44,253 nt of DNA from NCBI GenBank assembly GCA_015057375.1, contig SVEM01000015.1, positions 1 through 44,253 on the forward strand, written 5' to 3'. This stretch comes from Lachnospiraceae bacterium. Lineage in GTDB: Bacteria; Bacillota; Clostridia; Lachnospirales; Lachnospiraceae. Under the pieces are notes generated by a model. It had not been told where the DNA came from, made no database searches, and was given only the letters and a program-made list of their open reading frames with translations. The translations under genes were made by a program, and so were the position numbers. Shown piece after piece: positions 14,862 to 23,572 of this stretch. The stretch's first letter is position 1, and each line of letters opens with the position of its first letter.

Positions 14862-16331
14862 ATGGATAAAAAGAAAAAGAAAACAGGATTGCTGCAATTT
14901 TTTCTGTCAATGATAAAAGTCGGTTGCATCGGATTTGGCGGTGGAAGTATTCTAATTCCTGTAATTGAATCAGAAGTAGTTGACCGTCATAAATTTGATA
15001 CCAAGGACCAGTATAATAAAGACGTCGTTGTTGCCAGTATTACTCCCGGAGCACTGCCGGTTGAGATTGCCGGCTCTTTTGGAAGACGTAACTTCGGTTG
15101 GAAAGGAATGTTGCTTGGCGGTGTCGGAATTGCTTTACCGGGTGCGTTACTTGTTATCCTTATGTTGACAGTATTTTCGCTTGTCCAGGACAAAGTTCTT
15201 CGTTTCGTGGAATTTATGACTATAGGTGTCTCCGCATTTATATTCTTATTGTTGACCAGTTATGTTTTTTCTGTATATAAAAAGGGACTTGCTCGCGGAA
15301 AAAGAGAATCGATAAAAACGCTTGGTGTCATTCTCATGGTATTTTTACTTGTCGGCGGAAAGAATATATACAAGCTGCTTGGAATTGGCACTGCACCAAT
15401 CGTAGCAGTGTCTACGATTCAGCTTCTTTCACTTGTTTTCTTCTTTGCATTTTATACAAGAGGAGTTTACTCAGCAAAGCATTTGATAGTATCATTTGTA
15501 GTCGGAGCAATATATTTGCTTGGAACAGGTTGGGGAAAAGATAAGATTCCTCCTGTAATCCTGACAATTGATGAGATTGTTATGATCGGTCTTGCCGGAT
15601 ATGGTCTGGTTTCCAACTTTATAAAAAATAAAAATGATGTTTCCATTGATTTCAAGAAATCTTTTGTCGACTTAGCCGTGTGGCTTGGATCAGTTGTTAT
15701 TATCGGTGGTCTTGTTGCCCTACGATATCCTGAAGTTGTTTCGTACATATTAAAAAGCATGTTATCCGTTATCATGTCTTTCGGAGGAGGAGATGCATAT
15801 CTCACGATTGCCGACGGAATGTTTGTAGAAAGCCAGATGATAACTGAGCAACAGTTTTACGGACAGCTTGTTTCAGTAGTAAATGTTTTGCCGGGTTCAA
15901 TTCTTTGCAAGACTTTGTCAGGTGTAGGCTATTATATCGGTCAGAATGTTGGCGGAACTGTGATTGCCGGAATTATGTTTGCCGGGGTCGGCTTCGTATG
16001 TAGTGTGGCGGCATCCTGCGGTTTCGTTAATGCAGTTTATTATCTTTATGACTCATTAATTAAACTCAACGTATTTCAGACTATCAGCAAATGGATTACA
16101 CCTGTTATCGCCGGTCTTTTATTGAACATTATGATTTCCCTTTGTAATCAGTGCATGAATCTTTCAGAGGGACTTGGAATTACAAGAATTTCCATACTGA
16201 TTGGCTTGGTTGCCGGATTTGTTATAGATTCTGTATTTGCTCATAAATTAAAATGGAGCACTATGGTCGTGCTGATTGTTAATCTCGTTGTGACTGCAGG
16301 AATTGCGGTTTTTGTTATGGGGATAATTTAA
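14862..16331 (+). CDS. CHR-family (chromate transporter) fused two-domain membrane protein
   Basis: 489 aa with two tandem CHR domains. The N-terminal half has CIGFGGGSILIPVIESEVV and SITPGALPVEIAGSFG; the C-terminal half has MSFGGGDAYLTIADGMFVE and VNVLPGSILCKTLSG, the repeated FGGG ... PG signature of the family. About 12 hydrophobic segments are visible, and the N-terminus is Lys-rich. Characterised members export chromate, but in anaerobic gut Firmicutes the natural substrate is unknown, so chromate specificity should not be assumed. In this lineage the two halves are often separate genes; here they are one. The start follows CGGAGG. It is transcribed alone with its own promoter and terminator. 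Confidence 0.9.
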   Translation: MDKKKKKTGLLQFFLSMIKVGCIGFGGGSILIPVIESEVVDRHKFDTKDQYNKDVVVASITPGALPVEIAGSFGRRNFGWKGMLLGGVGIALPGALLVILMLTVFSLVQDKVLRFVEFMTIGVSAFIFLLLTSYVFSVYKKGLARGKRESIKTLGVILMVFLLVGGKNIYKLLGIGTAPIVAVSTIQLLSLVFFFAFYTRGVYSAKHLIVSFVVGAIYLLGTGWGKDKIPPVILTIDEIVMIGLAGYGLVSNFIKNKNDVSIDFKKSFVDLAVWLGSVVIIGGLVALRYPEVVSYILKSMLSVIMSFGGGDAYLTIADGMFVESQMITEQQFYGQLVSVVNVLPGSILCKTLSGVGYYIGQNVGGTVIAGIMFAGVGFVCSVAASCGFVNAVYYLYDSLIKLNVFQTISKWITPVIAGLLLNIMISLCNQCMNLSEGLGITRISILIGLVAGFVIDSVFAHKLKWSTMVVLIVNLVVTAGIAVFVMGII

Positions 16332-16363
16332 GAAATAAATTGAAAATAGTTTGTATAAAAACG

Positions 16364-16391
16364 GAGACCGATTTCTCGGTCTCTATTTTTA
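16364..16391. terminator. Bidirectional terminator
   Basis: GAGACCG (16364-16370) pairs with CGGTCTC (16377-16383), with TATTTTT on one side and AAAA on the other, so it can end both the transporter and the convergent LRR gene. Confidence 0.85.
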
Positions 16392-16428
16392 TGTTACTAT
16401 TAACTTTTTGTACCATTTCACACTATAA

Positions 16429-18849
16429 TCAATACTTATAGTACTTCACTTTTTTCGCATCAAGCTTTTTCGCAAGTTTTGAGCCTTTCTTTACATAGGT
16501 CTTACAACCGGTACATGTTGCCTTAGTCATTAAATCCACATCATTAAACCCATATGAATAACGCTCTCTTGGATAATCTTCCAAATCGGAATCCAACTCC
16601 TCCGGAACAAAGTTCTTTGGAAGATATAATTTAATATTATTACAATTTGTAAACATCATAAATCTTCCGTCATAATTAAAGTCTACCAGATTGTTTAAGT
16701 ACACTTTTTTAAGATATTTGCAGCCATTAAATGCAAAGAACTCCGGTATGATGTTCTTGCCAAGCTCCAGATTTTTCCCTTTCTTTGCACTTGGATATAC
16801 GAGAAGTCTTTTGGTCTTACCAACGTTTCTATAAAGAACACCATCAATAGATTCAAAAGTATTGTTGCTTGCATGTACATCAATCTTTTCAAGTTCACTA
16901 CATCCGCTGAACGCTGATGTCACACTATCAAATATAGTAACTGATTTTGATATGGTTATTGCTTTTGCTTTACTGTTTGAAAATGCATTATTACCTATTT
17001 CCATAATACTGTTTGAACATACTATTTCAGAAACATTTGCTCCTGCAAATGCATCATTATTTATTTTCTCAACCCCATATGGAATATTATATTTTCCCGT
17101 CATTCCTGCCGGAAAAGCTATAAGCATCTTCAAATCTGAGCTGAATAATACACCATCAATACTTTTTACTGCACCCTCGGCTGCTGTGTTTATCTTTGTA
17201 AGATTTGTACATTCCGCAAATAAATTGACCGAACCATTATATGGTTTATTATCAAACTCTTCCGCTGCCTGCAACGAAGTAATTTCTTCATCTTCTGACA
17301 TAGTATACAACGGAGTTAAAAATCTCATTGTATTATAGTTTACTTCCGGCAGAGACGCTATCGGCTTATTTAAATTTACTTCCGTAATGCCGGTACATTC
17401 TGCAAATGCTCCGTAGTCGTAGCTTGTGATATTAAGATTAAGAACTCCTGCAAGCGACTTGCATTCCTCGAATGAAATACCTCCCACATGCTCAACATTC
17501 TCAAGATTTATGCTTTTGAGTGCACTACATTTATAAAAACACATATCCGGTATTTTTTTAACATTTTCCGGAAGAGATATTGTCTGAAGCGCTGTACATC
17601 CCACAAACATAGCCGCTGACAAACTTTCCATTGACTCCGGCAAAACAACATCCGTTAATGCCGTACATTTGTAAAATGCCGCATTGTAAGAACTCTTAAT
17701 GCCTTCAGGGAATACAACTTTTTTCAACGCTGTACAATCTAAAAATGCATCGCCCTTCCAATTAACCGACTTTTCTTCATCAGGCAACGGCATATTCACC
17801 TCTGTTACGGTTGACTTTGCAAATGCCTTTTTAAGGATCGTATTAAGTCCTTTCCCCATTGTAACTTTGCCTACCTGTGCCCCTGAAAATGCATATTCAC
17901 TTATTCCCCTGATATTGTCATCAAGAGTAACATCTCCCTGCTTCTTTGCTGGATATGCAACTAACCACTGTTTTGTTTTTCCATAAATTACACCATCAAC
18001 AGATGTGAAATTTGGGTTATTAACATCTACGCTAAAGCTCTGAATATTGTTGCAATATGCAAATGGATTAGAACTTGTCATGCCACTTATAAAATCCTGT
18101 GATGCGACTGACACTTCTTCTCCAATCCATTCACGCTGACCCAGTTTCTGTAATAAATCCGAAAATTCTACACTTGAAATACTTGAACATCCGAAAAATG
18201 CTTTTGATTCTATTGTTGTTACATTTTTTAAAACCAGATTGCCAGCAAGTGATTTAGCATTCTTAAAAGAATCCCATCCTATTTCTTCAATATTTTCAAG
18301 ATTAATTGTTGTAAGCTTTTCGCAGTTTTGGAAAGCTCCGTCATCTATTATTTTAACATCTTCACTTAATTTGACTGTCTTTAACTTTTTACAATTGTTA
18401 AATGTATAATCTTCAATTTCTTTAATTCCGTCCGGAATTGTAATGCTTTTAAGTGCAGTTCCCGAAAAAGCAGCCGATCCACATTCATCAAGTTTTTTAG
18501 GCATCGTAACTTTTTTAAGTTTATCGCATCCGGCAAATGCACAATCTTCTATTTCCCTTACACTAGCCGGAAGCTTTACCTGCTTTATATTGTCATTATT
18601 TTCAAATGCAGATTCTCCAATTGCGATTACCTTTTTACCTGCAATCGTTGCCGGAATTGTTACTTTCTTAGCCTTGCCAGTGTACTCTTTAATTTTTACG
18701 CCATTTAAATATTTGACATATTTGTAATCCCCACTTTTTCCGACTGTTGCCGCATTTGCAGTGTTTGTTGTCACAACACTCGCAACACTCATCATCATTG
18801 CTGCTGCCATAATTCCTATGACTGTTTTTCTTAGAATTTTACTAATCAT
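16429..18849 (-). CDS. Secreted BspA-type leucine-rich repeat (LRR_5) protein
   Basis: 806 aa. A signal peptide (hydrophobic 10-30, NANAA cleavage near residue 34) is followed by a short strand-rich lead and then many LRR_5 repeats of the form xAFxxCxxLKxVxLPxxVxxI (for example EDCAFAGCDKLKKVTMPKKL). At least four blocks of the SIDGVLY/ AYPAxKxG type interrupt the repeats, which is usual in these surface proteins. The C-terminus ends in a short Lys/Tyr-rich piece (KKGSKLAKKLDAKKVKYYKY) with no LPxTG, so attachment is probably non-covalent. Homologues bind host or polymer surfaces; the ligand here is unknown. The start follows GAGGGGG. A palindrome lies upstream. Confidence 0.9.
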   Translation of the reverse strand: MISKILRKTVIGIMAAAMMMSVASVVTTNTANAATVGKSGDYKYVKYLNGVKIKEYTGKAKKVTIPATIAGKKVIAIGESAFENNDNIKQVKLPASVREIEDCAFAGCDKLKKVTMPKKLDECGSAAFSGTALKSITIPDGIKEIEDYTFNNCKKLKTVKLSEDVKIIDDGAFQNCEKLTTINLENIEEIGWDSFKNAKSLAGNLVLKNVTTIESKAFFGCSSISSVEFSDLLQKLGQREWIGEEVSVASQDFISGMTSSNPFAYCNNIQSFSVDVNNPNFTSVDGVIYGKTKQWLVAYPAKKQGDVTLDDNIRGISEYAFSGAQVGKVTMGKGLNTILKKAFAKSTVTEVNMPLPDEEKSVNWKGDAFLDCTALKKVVFPEGIKSSYNAAFYKCTALTDVVLPESMESLSAAMFVGCTALQTISLPENVKKIPDMCFYKCSALKSINLENVEHVGGISFEECKSLAGVLNLNITSYDYGAFAECTGITEVNLNKPIASLPEVNYNTMRFLTPLYTMSEDEEITSLQAAEEFDNKPYNGSVNLFAECTNLTKINTAAEGAVKSIDGVLFSSDLKMLIAFPAGMTGKYNIPYGVEKINNDAFAGANVSEIVCSNSIMEIGNNAFSNSKAKAITISKSVTIFDSVTSAFSGCSELEKIDVHASNNTFESIDGVLYRNVGKTKRLLVYPSAKKGKNLELGKNIIPEFFAFNGCKYLKKVYLNNLVDFNYDGRFMMFTNCNNIKLYLPKNFVPEELDSDLEDYPRERYSYGFNDVDLMTKATCTGCKTYVKKGSKLAKKLDAKKVKYYKY

Positions 18850-18883
18850 AAAAAAATCCCCCTCATCAAAGATATATTGTTAC

Positions 18884-18895
18884 ATCAAATTTGAT
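18884..18895. promoter_or_regulatory. 12-bp palindrome upstream of the LRR gene
   Basis: ATCAAATTTGAT is a perfect palindrome about 35 nt ahead of the start codon. It may be an operator; AT-rich palindromes of this size can also be chance. Confidence 0.25.
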
Positions 18896-18956
18896 ATACC
18901 TTTAATTCGGAGAGATTTTTTAAATCTTACACGTGTTTTGTAATTTTTTTATTTCT

Positions 18957-19682
18957 TTACTCATGTTCTCTTAACCGACATATTTCTTCTGTAGAAAGTT
19001 TTCTCCATTCGCCCTTTTTAAGATTATCATCCAAAACAAGGCTGCCCATCGAAAGTCTCTTTAAATACGTTACCTTACAGCCTAAAGCCTCAAACATTCT
19101 CTTTACCTGATGATATCTTCCTTCTGTGATTGTTACTTTCACTGCTAATGTATCGTTTGATTCCATATCTTCTATAATCTCTAATTTTGCAGGCAATGTT
19201 TTTTCTTTATCTCCGATGTCCAATCCCTGCTCAAATAACATCGTGGCATTATAAGGAAGCTCTCCCTCAATTTCAGCATAATAAACTTTTTCCACGTGTT
19301 TCTTTGGAGACAAAAGATTGTGTGCCAGTTCTCCGTCATTTGTTACAAGCAAAAGGCCTTCTGTGTCTTTATCAAGGCGCCCTACCGGAAATATATCTTT
19401 TCCTTTTGCATCAGAAAAATAATCAATTACCGTTTTGCACTGCCCGTCACTCGTCGCGCTCACACAACCAGCCGGCTTATGAAACATGTAATATACATAT
19501 TTTTCGTACGAAATTATTTCTTCCTTGTAAACAACCTCATCAATTTCCGTATCAACTTTTGTTTCCGGTTTTGTGATGATCTCCCCATTTACTAAAACAA
19601 AGCCTTTTTTAATATTCGATTTAATCTCGCTTCGGCTTTCGGCCGTCATATCACACAGATACTTGTCAAGACGCAGTTTCAT
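18957..19682 (-). CDS. 16S/23S rRNA pseudouridine synthase, RsuA/RluB type
   Basis: 241 aa. An N-terminal S4 RNA-binding domain (MKLRLDKYLCDM ... VLVNGEIITKPETKV) is followed by the catalytic domain with the family motif VGRLDKDTEGLLLVTNDGEL, in which the Asp of RLDKDT is the catalytic residue, and HQVKRMFEALGCKV near the end. It converts a single uridine in rRNA to pseudouridine; length fits the RsuA group (E. coli position 516), but RluB/RluE specificity cannot be excluded. It sits 22 nt after the CrtO-like gene on the same strand and may be co-transcribed with it. Confidence 0.93.
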   Translation of the reverse strand: MKLRLDKYLCDMTAESRSEIKSNIKKGFVLVNGEIITKPETKVDTEIDEVVYKEEIISYEKYVYYMFHKPAGCVSATSDGQCKTVIDYFSDAKGKDIFPVGRLDKDTEGLLLVTNDGELAHNLLSPKKHVEKVYYAEIEGELPYNATMLFEQGLDIGDKEKTLPAKLEIIEDMESNDTLAVKVTITEGRYHQVKRMFEALGCKVTYLKRLSMGSLVLDDNLKKGEWRKLSTEEICRLREHE

Positions 19683-19704
19683 GAATATGTACCTTTCAGA
19701 TTTT

Positions 19705-20268
19705 TTAATGCTTACTTTTCTCTAATATTCTTACCAACCTAGGTCTGTTAAATCTCTGAATTACAATAAACTGTCCATCAAATAGCATGGCAGCTACAGC
19801 AGTTATCAAGAAAATCCAAAGTTGTCCCCATATCAATGAAAAGAATATTGTTGAGATTGCAATTATCTGATTTAGCCAGTGGTCCAATTCTGCTTTAGTC
19901 ATTGTATCTGCTAATTCTTCCAGCGAACGTTCTTTCAAAGAAAACAGCTCCGGATTATATGTTAGAGCCTTATCCTTCCATGATTTTACACGCAACAACC
20001 TATACAATGATTTTTCAAATTTCTTTTCTCTAAACCACCACTGCCTGTAATTAACATATTTTCTGAATAACTTGGACACGTTTCCCATAATTATTCTAAC
20101 CCAGAAGTGATACATTATGGTAAATGCAGTTACACCTGTCCATAGAATAACTCCACCGGAATTAATGCCTTTATAATATAATGCGAAACATATTGTAGAA
20201 ATAACAACACAAATAGCTATTACACAATACATAAACATAGCCGGTCCACTTATCTTTGATAGTTTCAT
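19705..20268 (-). CDS. CrtO-like integral membrane protein (acyltransferase-like)
   Basis: 187 aa with four hydrophobic segments (about 8-30, 38-58, 130-150, 152-172). The central VKSWKDKALTYNPELF, then TKAELDHWLN and finally FIVIQRFNRPRLVRIL closely resemble the family of glycosyl-4,4'-diaponeurosporenoate acyltransferase (CrtO), whose members share W-K-D, E-x2-HW and QRYNRPRL motifs. No carotenoid genes are present around it, so the substrate is probably different in this organism. Its start codon overlaps the stop of the upstream PH-domain gene by 4 nt (ATGA), so both are one translational unit. Confidence 0.65.
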   Translation of the reverse strand: MKLSKISGPAMFMYCVIAICVVISTICFALYYKGINSGGVILWTGVTAFTIMYHFWVRIIMGNVSKLFRKYVNYRQWWFREKKFEKSLYRLLRVKSWKDKALTYNPELFSLKERSLEELADTMTKAELDHWLNQIIAISTIFFSLIWGQLWIFLITAVAAMLFDGQFIVIQRFNRPRLVRILEKSKH

Positions 20269-20660
20269 TCAGCAATCCCATCCATATCGGCACCAATATC
20301 TAAGGTACTTAAAACTCTTCTCTTCCTTCGTGCTTCTTCAGATGCCTCTAATATAAATGCTTTTATTTCATTTGCATTTTTTATATGAGTTAATCTTATT
20401 TCCGAATGGGTTATATCTCCGGTGTAACAAATAATTGTTCCTAATTTAAACATTCTTTCAAATAGAGATCTGCTAAGTTTTACATCCTGTATTTTGTACA
20501 TATAACAATCATCTTCTATTTTGTTCAAAAGACCTTTCGATATTGTCAATAAAGACTCGCTTAACTTATAAACCGTAAAACTTAATGGCAGAGCAAAAAA
20601 TACAATTCTTTTTCTTTCTTTAAAAATAACTTCGTTATTTAATTTGAAATCATTGTCCAT
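20265..20660 (-). CDS. Small PH-domain-like protein (bacterial bPH_2 type)
   Basis: 131 aa without a transmembrane helix strong enough to be sure of; a hydrophobic strand lies at about 19-30 (IVFFALPLSFTVYKL). The central YMYKIQDVKLSRSLFERMFKLGTI and GDITHSEIRLTHIKNANEIKAFILEAS blocks match the bacterial PH domain seen in YdbS/YdbT-like and DUF304 proteins. The C-terminus is basic (ARRKRR) then acidic. It is translated from an ATG after AAAGGAG and coupled to the CrtO-like membrane protein, probably as its partner at the membrane. Exact function unknown. Confidence 0.65.
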   Translation of the reverse strand: MDNDFKLNNEVIFKERKRIVFFALPLSFTVYKLSESLLTISKGLLNKIEDDCYMYKIQDVKLSRSLFERMFKLGTIICYTGDITHSEIRLTHIKNANEIKAFILEASEEARRKRRVLSTLDIGADMDGIAE

Positions 20661-20776
20661 AATAAACCGGCTCCTTTCAGATTTTACTCAAAATGTTATA
20701 CACTACATATTGTAACATAAATATATTGTGTTGAATACTCTGTGTTAATTGTTTATATATCCCTTTGTCCACCCAC

Positions 20777-20803
20777 CTTGAGGTCAAAAAATTTGACCTC
20801 AAG
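20777..20803. other. Perfect 12-bp hairpin downstream of the rlmCD region
   Basis: CTTGAGGTCAAA (20777-20788) and TTTGACCTCAAG (20792-20803) form a perfect stem with a 3-nt loop. A TTTT run follows on the plus side only, although all neighbouring genes are on the minus strand. It may still end the methyltransferase transcript or mark an unseen plus-strand RNA. The rest of the 20661-20848 gap shows nothing else clear. Confidence 0.5.
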
Positions 20804-20848
20804 TTTTCCCTCTCATACTTTGATAATTGAAACACAACTGTCAATACA

Positions 20849-21085
20849 CTATTTTAATTGCAACTCTGGATTATTTAATATATTGTCAATCATAGTATCA
20901 TACATCTGTACTGTAAAAATTTCATTGATACTAGTAATTCTTGCTCCAGCATCTTTTGACGACGCTCCGCAAAGAAACACTCTACACTCATCTGTTCTAT
21001 TTCAACCTCGATTACACCATCCGGTTTTTGCGCGAGTAACGAGGTAAGCGCAGACGCTTGCGTATGCATTTTCCGACTACCGCGT
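20849..21085 (-). pseudogene. Degenerate protein-like sequence behind the rRNA methyltransferase gene
   Basis: Directly downstream of the methyltransferase stop, one frame reads MHTQASALTSLLAQKPDGV and IEVEIEQMSVE; after about base 20975 the more protein-like reading shifts to another frame (FLCGASSKDAGARITSINEI, then IFTVQMYDTMIDNILNNPEL) until a stop at 20849. Neither frame has a convincing start with a ribosome binding site. It looks like a remnant of a gene or of a longer C-terminal region, broken by a frameshift. I do not recognise the family. Confidence 0.3.
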
Positions 21086-22474
21086 TCATCGAGACAAAAG
21101 ACACACCGTCTCCACATGCCCGCTCATTCCAAACATATCACAAGCCTTAACCTTCTCAATCTTATATCCGCCTTCCCTAAGAAGTGCCGTATCTCTCGCA
21201 AGCGTAGCCGGATCGCAGCTCACATACACAACCTTCTCCGGATTTGTGCGGATAATCGTATCGATAAGTTTCTTATCACAGCCTTTTCTCGGCGGATCAA
21301 CGACGATTACATCCGGATTCAAAAACTCTTCCGCTGCGGAATCCGCAAGAATCTCATTTATATCTTCAGACGCACCGCATATAAACTGCGCATTATCTAT
21401 ATTATTTATCTGTGCATTTACTTTTGCATCTTCTATTGCCTCAGGCACAATCTCAATACCCAAAACCTTCCCGGCTTTCTGTGCAAGAAACAGACTAATC
21501 GTACCGATTCCGCAGTACATGTCCCATACTGTTTCCTCGCCCGTAAGCCCTGCAAATGACAATGCCGTACTGTACAATTTCTGCGTCTGCACAGGGTTTA
21601 CCTGATAAAACGACAACGGTGAAATTCTGAATCTGATATCCTTAATAGAATCCTCAATATAACCCGCCCCATACAAATTAATCAGCTTATCACCAAGTAT
21701 CTTATTGGTTTTCTTCGGGTTAATGTTAAGACTGATACAGGTCATACCCGAAATCTTTTTAAGCTCCTCTACAAGTTCATCGATATGAGGCACCTTTTCC
21801 TTCGTCACAACAAGACACGCCATCACATGTCCGCTGTAATAACCCACACGGGTAACGATATGTCTCACAAGACCGTTTCCGTCCACCTCATTATATGGTC
21901 TGATGCGATATTTTGTTATCCACTCGCGCACTATACCTGCAATCTGACAGGAAATCTCATCCTGTATGTGGCAATCCGTGGAATCTATTATATTATGGCT
22001 GCGCTCCGCATAAAAACCGATATTAACCTTTCCGTCTCTACCCATCGCAACCGGAAACTGCGCTTTATTTCTGTAATGATACGGATCTTCCATTCCGATT
22101 ATCGGCTCGGTCACGCTATCGATAAAATCCCTGTCCCAACCACCGATTCGCACAAGACAGTTTTTCACTTTTTGTTCCTTATAAATGAGCTGTTTTTCGT
22201 ATGAAAGATGCATAAGTGTACACCCTCCGCAACGGCTTGCATACTCGCACGCAGGATTAACCCTGTCTTCCGATTTTTCAATTAATTCAAGCATCTTTGC
22301 AAATCCGTAATTCTTGTTCACTTTTAGAACAAGCGCACGGATTGTTTCTCCCGGAAGGGCTTCTTTCACGAAAAATGTATAGCCGTCTATGTGTCCTATA
22401 CCTTCTCCGTCAACACCGATATCATCTATAGTAAGAACTATCTCCTGATTTTTTGAAAAGGTCATAAGTTTCAT
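21086..22474 (-). CDS. 23S rRNA (uracil-5-)-methyltransferase, RlmCD/RumA type
   Basis: 462 aa. An N-terminal TRAM domain (about 8-62) is followed by the CEYASRCGGC iron-sulphur cluster motif (about 77-86), a central RNA-binding part, and the SAM-dependent methyltransferase domain with WDMYCGIGTISLFLA, VVDPPRKGC and the catalytic Cys in VSCDPATLARD near residue 410. It makes 5-methyluridine in 23S rRNA; whether one or both of the U747/U1939 positions are modified cannot be told from sequence. It is 7 nt from the YhaM-like gene and co-transcribed with it. Confidence 0.94.
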   Translation of the reverse strand: MKLMTFSKNQEIVLTIDDIGVDGEGIGHIDGYTFFVKEALPGETIRALVLKVNKNYGFAKMLELIEKSEDRVNPACEYASRCGGCTLMHLSYEKQLIYKEQKVKNCLVRIGGWDRDFIDSVTEPIIGMEDPYHYRNKAQFPVAMGRDGKVNIGFYAERSHNIIDSTDCHIQDEISCQIAGIVREWITKYRIRPYNEVDGNGLVRHIVTRVGYYSGHVMACLVVTKEKVPHIDELVEELKKISGMTCISLNINPKKTNKILGDKLINLYGAGYIEDSIKDIRFRISPLSFYQVNPVQTQKLYSTALSFAGLTGEETVWDMYCGIGTISLFLAQKAGKVLGIEIVPEAIEDAKVNAQINNIDNAQFICGASEDINEILADSAAEEFLNPDVIVVDPPRKGCDKKLIDTIIRTNPEKVVYVSCDPATLARDTALLREGGYKIEKVKACDMFGMSGHVETVCLLSR

Positions 22475-22481
22475 TTACTCC

Positions 22482-23438
22482 CTATTTGTTATATTTAGAA
22501 CCATAAGTCTGTCTTATGTTGGAATCAAGCATACGGTTGAATCCGAGCCATTCCATATTTTCACCGGCTGCCTCAAATATTTCCGTAAATGTTTCCATCT
22601 TCGCATCTAAATTATCCGCCATATGAAGTGCAAGCGCCTCAACTATGGCAGGCTTTTTCGGCGAACCGAATTCGAGCTCGCCATGGTGCGCAAGTATACA
22701 ATGAATAAGCTCTGCTGCCATCTTAGGTGGGAAGTTTGGAATATTTCTCACTTCATTTCTTATAAGCTCCGCTCCGATAAAAATGTGTCCAAGCAGCTGT
22801 CCCTCATCCGTATAATCACTGGAAGGAAAATCTGCAAGCTCCTCCATTTTTCCTATATCATGAAATACTGCTGCCGTCATAAGAAGCTCCTTGTCAATCA
22901 CGCTATAATTATCTCCCATAAATTTGCACATCTTCACGACAGCCAGAGTGTGCTGCAAAAGTCCTCCAAGGAATCCGTGATGCACACTTTTTGCCGCAGA
23001 ATGAGACTTAAAACGTTTGATAAACTTCTCATCTTCTACAAAATATTTATCTATAAGCTTTCTCAAAAATGCATTTTTAACGTCCGACATAAGCTTCATC
23101 AGCTCTGCATACATTTCTTCCCTGTCATATGGTGATGACATCATATAATCATCCGGATTATACTCATCTGCGTCGCATCTTCGCACGCGGGTCAGCTTCC
23201 ACTGGAGATTTCCCTGAAAACTCGACACCTGGCCGGTCACGTCTATATAATCAAGCGCATCAAACTCATCAATTCCGCTGTTTATGTCAAACACCTTCGC
23301 ATCAATCGTTCCGGTTTTATCCTGCAAAATGAGCGAATAATATGACTTCCCGGTCTTCGCCGTAAGCATCAGCTTGCTTCTGCACAGATAAATTCCTTTG
23401 CAAAAATCTCCGTCTCTATAGTCTCTAATATATTTCAT
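22482..23438 (-). CDS. YhaM-like 3'-5' exoribonuclease (OB fold + HD domain)
   Basis: 318 aa from the ATG at 23438, which lies 12 nt after GGAGG; a longer frame to 23462 has no site. An N-terminal OB-fold (about 10-90: YYSLILQDKTGTIDAKVFD) precedes an HD metal-dependent phosphohydrolase domain (about 155-280) with the metal ligands in LLQHTLAVV, AAVFHDIGKM, LLGHIFIGAEL and ILAHHGELEFGSP. This OB-HD order is the YhaM family, which trims RNA and single-stranded DNA from the 3' end. The gene is divergent from mutS2. Confidence 0.9.
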   Translation of the reverse strand: MKYIRDYRDGDFCKGIYLCRSKLMLTAKTGKSYYSLILQDKTGTIDAKVFDINSGIDEFDALDYIDVTGQVSSFQGNLQWKLTRVRRCDADEYNPDDYMMSSPYDREEMYAELMKLMSDVKNAFLRKLIDKYFVEDEKFIKRFKSHSAAKSVHHGFLGGLLQHTLAVVKMCKFMGDNYSVIDKELLMTAAVFHDIGKMEELADFPSSDYTDEGQLLGHIFIGAELIRNEVRNIPNFPPKMAAELIHCILAHHGELEFGSPKKPAIVEALALHMADNLDAKMETFTEIFEAAGENMEWLGFNRMLDSNIRQTYGSKYNK

Positions 23439-23517
23439 AATATAACATCCTCCAAAACACATTTATTGTAAAAATAATACCACAGATATCTTATTTTTCC
23501 AACATGCCGATTTATAA

Positions 23518-23546
23518 TTGCAGTATTCCTCTACATCATCTATAAT
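23518..23546 (+). promoter_or_regulatory. Promoter of mutS2
   Basis: TTGCAG (23518-23523), 17-nt spacer, TATAAT (23541-23546), 27 nt before the start codon, with GGAGG in the short leader. Confidence 0.65.
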
Positions 23547-23572
23547 GTAAGCAATTATGGAGGTATGACCTA

